Below are positions 5,496-6,737 of a DNA stretch of 6,737 nt, piece by piece. The DNA is taken from assembly GCA_020438595.1 (NCBI GenBank), contig JAGQUI010000149.1:1-6737 (forward strand), given 5' to 3'. Under the pieces are notes generated by a model. It saw nothing but the letters and a program-made list of their open reading frames with translations, was not told the origin of the DNA and searched no databases. Position 1 is the stretch's first letter; each line of letters opens with the position of its first letter. Made by a program: the position numbers and the translations under genes. This DNA comes from Propionibacteriaceae bacterium (GTDB lineage Bacteria > Actinomycetota > Actinomycetes > Propionibacteriales > Propionibacteriaceae).

Positions 5496-6737
5496 CGGGC
5501 GGCCCCGGAACGCCGGATCGTCACCGCGGCGCCGTGCGCGGGCAGGTCCTCGGCCGTCGCGAAGGTCTCGACGACCCCGGCCACCTCGAGCAGCGCGTCG
5601 CGCGAGTAGTCGATCACGTGCACCTGCTTGCGGAAGCTGTGCACGTTCAGGCCCGAGGAGTGGCAGGCGCACCCGGCGGTCGGCAGCACGTGGGTGGAGC
5701 CCGCGCTGTAGTCGCCGAGCGACACCGGGGAGTAGGAGCCGACGAAGATCGCGCCGGCGTTGTTCACCCGCGCGGCCACCGCGGCGGCGTCCCTGGTCTG
5801 GATCTCGAGGTGCTCGGCGGCATATGCGTCCACCACGGCCAGGCCCTGGTCGATGTCGTCGACGAGCACGACGGCGGACTGCGGACCGCCGAGCGCGGTG
5901 CGGATCCGGTCGACGTGCTTCGTGGCGGCCACCTGCGGCTCCAGCTCGGCCTGCACGGCGTCCGCGAGTTCCGGCGAGTCGGTGACCAGCACGGACGCGG
6001 CCATCGGGTCGTGTTCGGCCTGGGAGATCAGGTCGGCCGCGACGAACGCCGCCTCGGCGCTGTCGTCGGCGAGGATGGCGATCTCGGTCGGCCCGGCCTC
6101 GGCGTCGATCCCGATCCGTCCGCGGAGCAGCCGCTTGGCCGCGACCACGTAGATGTTGCCCGGCCCGGTGACCATGTCGACGCTCGCGCACACCCCGGGC
6201 ACCCCGTGGGCGAACATCGCGATCGCCTGGGCGCCGCCGACGGCGTACACCTCGTCGACGCCGAGCAGCGCGCACACCGCCAGGATGTTCGGGTGCGGCA
6301 GCCCGCCGAACTCCGCCTGCGGCGGGCTCGCGACCGCGATCGAGGTCACCCCGGCGACCTGGGCCGGCACCACGTTCATCAGCACGCTGGACGCCAGCGG
6401 CGCCAGCCCGCCCGGCACGTACAGCCCGACCCGTCCGACCGGGACGAGACGTTGCTCGACCACGGCGCCCGGGGCCAGTTCGACGTGCACCGGCACGCTC
6501 GCGGCCTCGGCCTCGGCGACCCGCCGCCGCCGCGCGATGGCCTCGGCGAAGGCGGCCCGCACCTCGGCCGAGATCCCGGCCGCGGCGTCGGCGAGGGCCT
6601 GCGCCGGCACCCGGAAGCTGTCCGGCACCACATGGTCGAAGCGCTCGGAGTACTCGGCGAGCGCGGCCTCCCCGCGCTCGGCCACGGCCTGGACGATCGG
6701 GCGCACCTGCGCCACCGCGGCGTCCACGTCGAACTCC
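5492..6737 (-). CDS. hisD: Histidinol dehydrogenase HisD, 5' end missing
   Basis: This zinc enzyme oxidises L-histidinol to L-histidine in two NAD-dependent steps, the last reactions of the pathway. The window holds the last 414 residues; the frame runs open to the window edge ([14 protein letters not shown]), and by comparison with M. tuberculosis HisD about 30 residues are missing. The GTG at 6727 is therefore an internal Val codon, not the start. Motifs in fragment numbering: RVGLYVPGG at 102-110, VTGPGNIYV at 189-197, [23 protein letters not shown] with zinc ligand Gln239 and His242, YAAEHLE with the Glu308/His309 base pair, [16 protein letters not shown] with zinc ligand Asp342, and PAHGAAV with His401. 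All catalytic positions are present. It is the first gene of the operon visible here; its promoter lies outside the window. Confidence 0.97.
   Translation of the reverse strand, partial: EFDVDAAVAQVRPIVQAVAERGEAALAEYSERFDHVVPDSFRVPAQALADAAAGISAEVRAAFAEAIARRRRVAEAEAASVPVHVELAPGAVVEQRLVPVGRVGLYVPGGLAPLASSVLMNVVPAQVAGVTSIAVASPPQAEFGGLPHPNILAVCALLGVDEVYAVGGAQAIAMFAHGVPGVCASVDMVTGPGNIYVVAAKRLLRGRIGIDAEAGPTEIAILADDSAEAAFVAADLISQAEHDPMAASVLVTDSPELADAVQAELEPQVAATKHVDRIRTALGGPQSAVVLVDDIDQGLAVVDAYAAEHLEIQTRDAAAVAARVNNAGAIFVGSYSPVSLGDYSAGSTHVLPTAGCACHSSGLNVHSFRKQVHVIDYSRDALLEVAGVVETFATAEDLPAHGAAVTIRRSGAAR

Noticed and set aside
5496..6275. Upstream extension of the hisC frame across hisD
   Set aside because: The translation is low-complexity Arg/Gly/Ala; HisC starts naturally at the ATGA overlap, and the extension is a frame shadow of hisD.
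6725..6727. GTG as the start of hisD
   Set aside because: The frame continues to the window edge and the preceding residues align with known HisD sequence, so the true start is outside the window.
1..6737. CRISPR array, tRNA, rRNA, insertion sequence, phage genes or a defence system
   Set aside because: I found no regularly spaced repeats beyond the two-unit tandem, no tRNA-like cloverleaf, and no transposase, integrase or defence motifs on either strand.

Overview
The window is very GC-rich, with dense same-strand genes, GTG starts and 4-base gene overlaps. This points to a high-GC actinobacterium. The histidine-pathway isomerase looks like the actinobacterial bifunctional PriA rather than a plain HisA, which supports this. 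I cannot name the genus from the sequence alone.

All genes are on the minus strand, so the window reads right to left. From 6737 to 2388 lies a block of histidine biosynthesis genes: hisD (5' end cut off by the window edge), hisC, hisB, hisH and priA. They supply histidinol dehydrogenase, histidinol-phosphate aminotransferase, imidazoleglycerol-phosphate dehydratase, the glutaminase subunit of IGP synthase, and the ProFAR/PRA isomerase. A GNAT-family acetyltransferase gene (2391-1582) follows in the position where hisF often sits in actinobacteria. Every junction from hisD to the GNAT gene is a 4-base ATGA or GTGA overlap, so the six genes look like one translationally coupled transcript. The synthase partner gene hisF, and hisI and hisG, are not in the window.

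After a 114-base gap with a possible weak promoter comes an independent gene (1467-139) for a secreted protein: signal peptide, Ig-like domain, and a C-terminal GH25 (lysozyme-like) domain. The last 138 bases hold no gene. They carry a tandem pair of 59-base repeats that run up to and over the GH25 stop codon.

The most interesting signal is a third, diverged copy of this repeat lying inside the 5' end of hisH (3739-3783). It is 45 bases long, keeps the reading frame, and accounts for an N-terminal extension of about 15 residues in HisH. No in-frame start codon lies between it and the conserved LDYGSGN motif, so the repeat appears to be translated into the enzyme.
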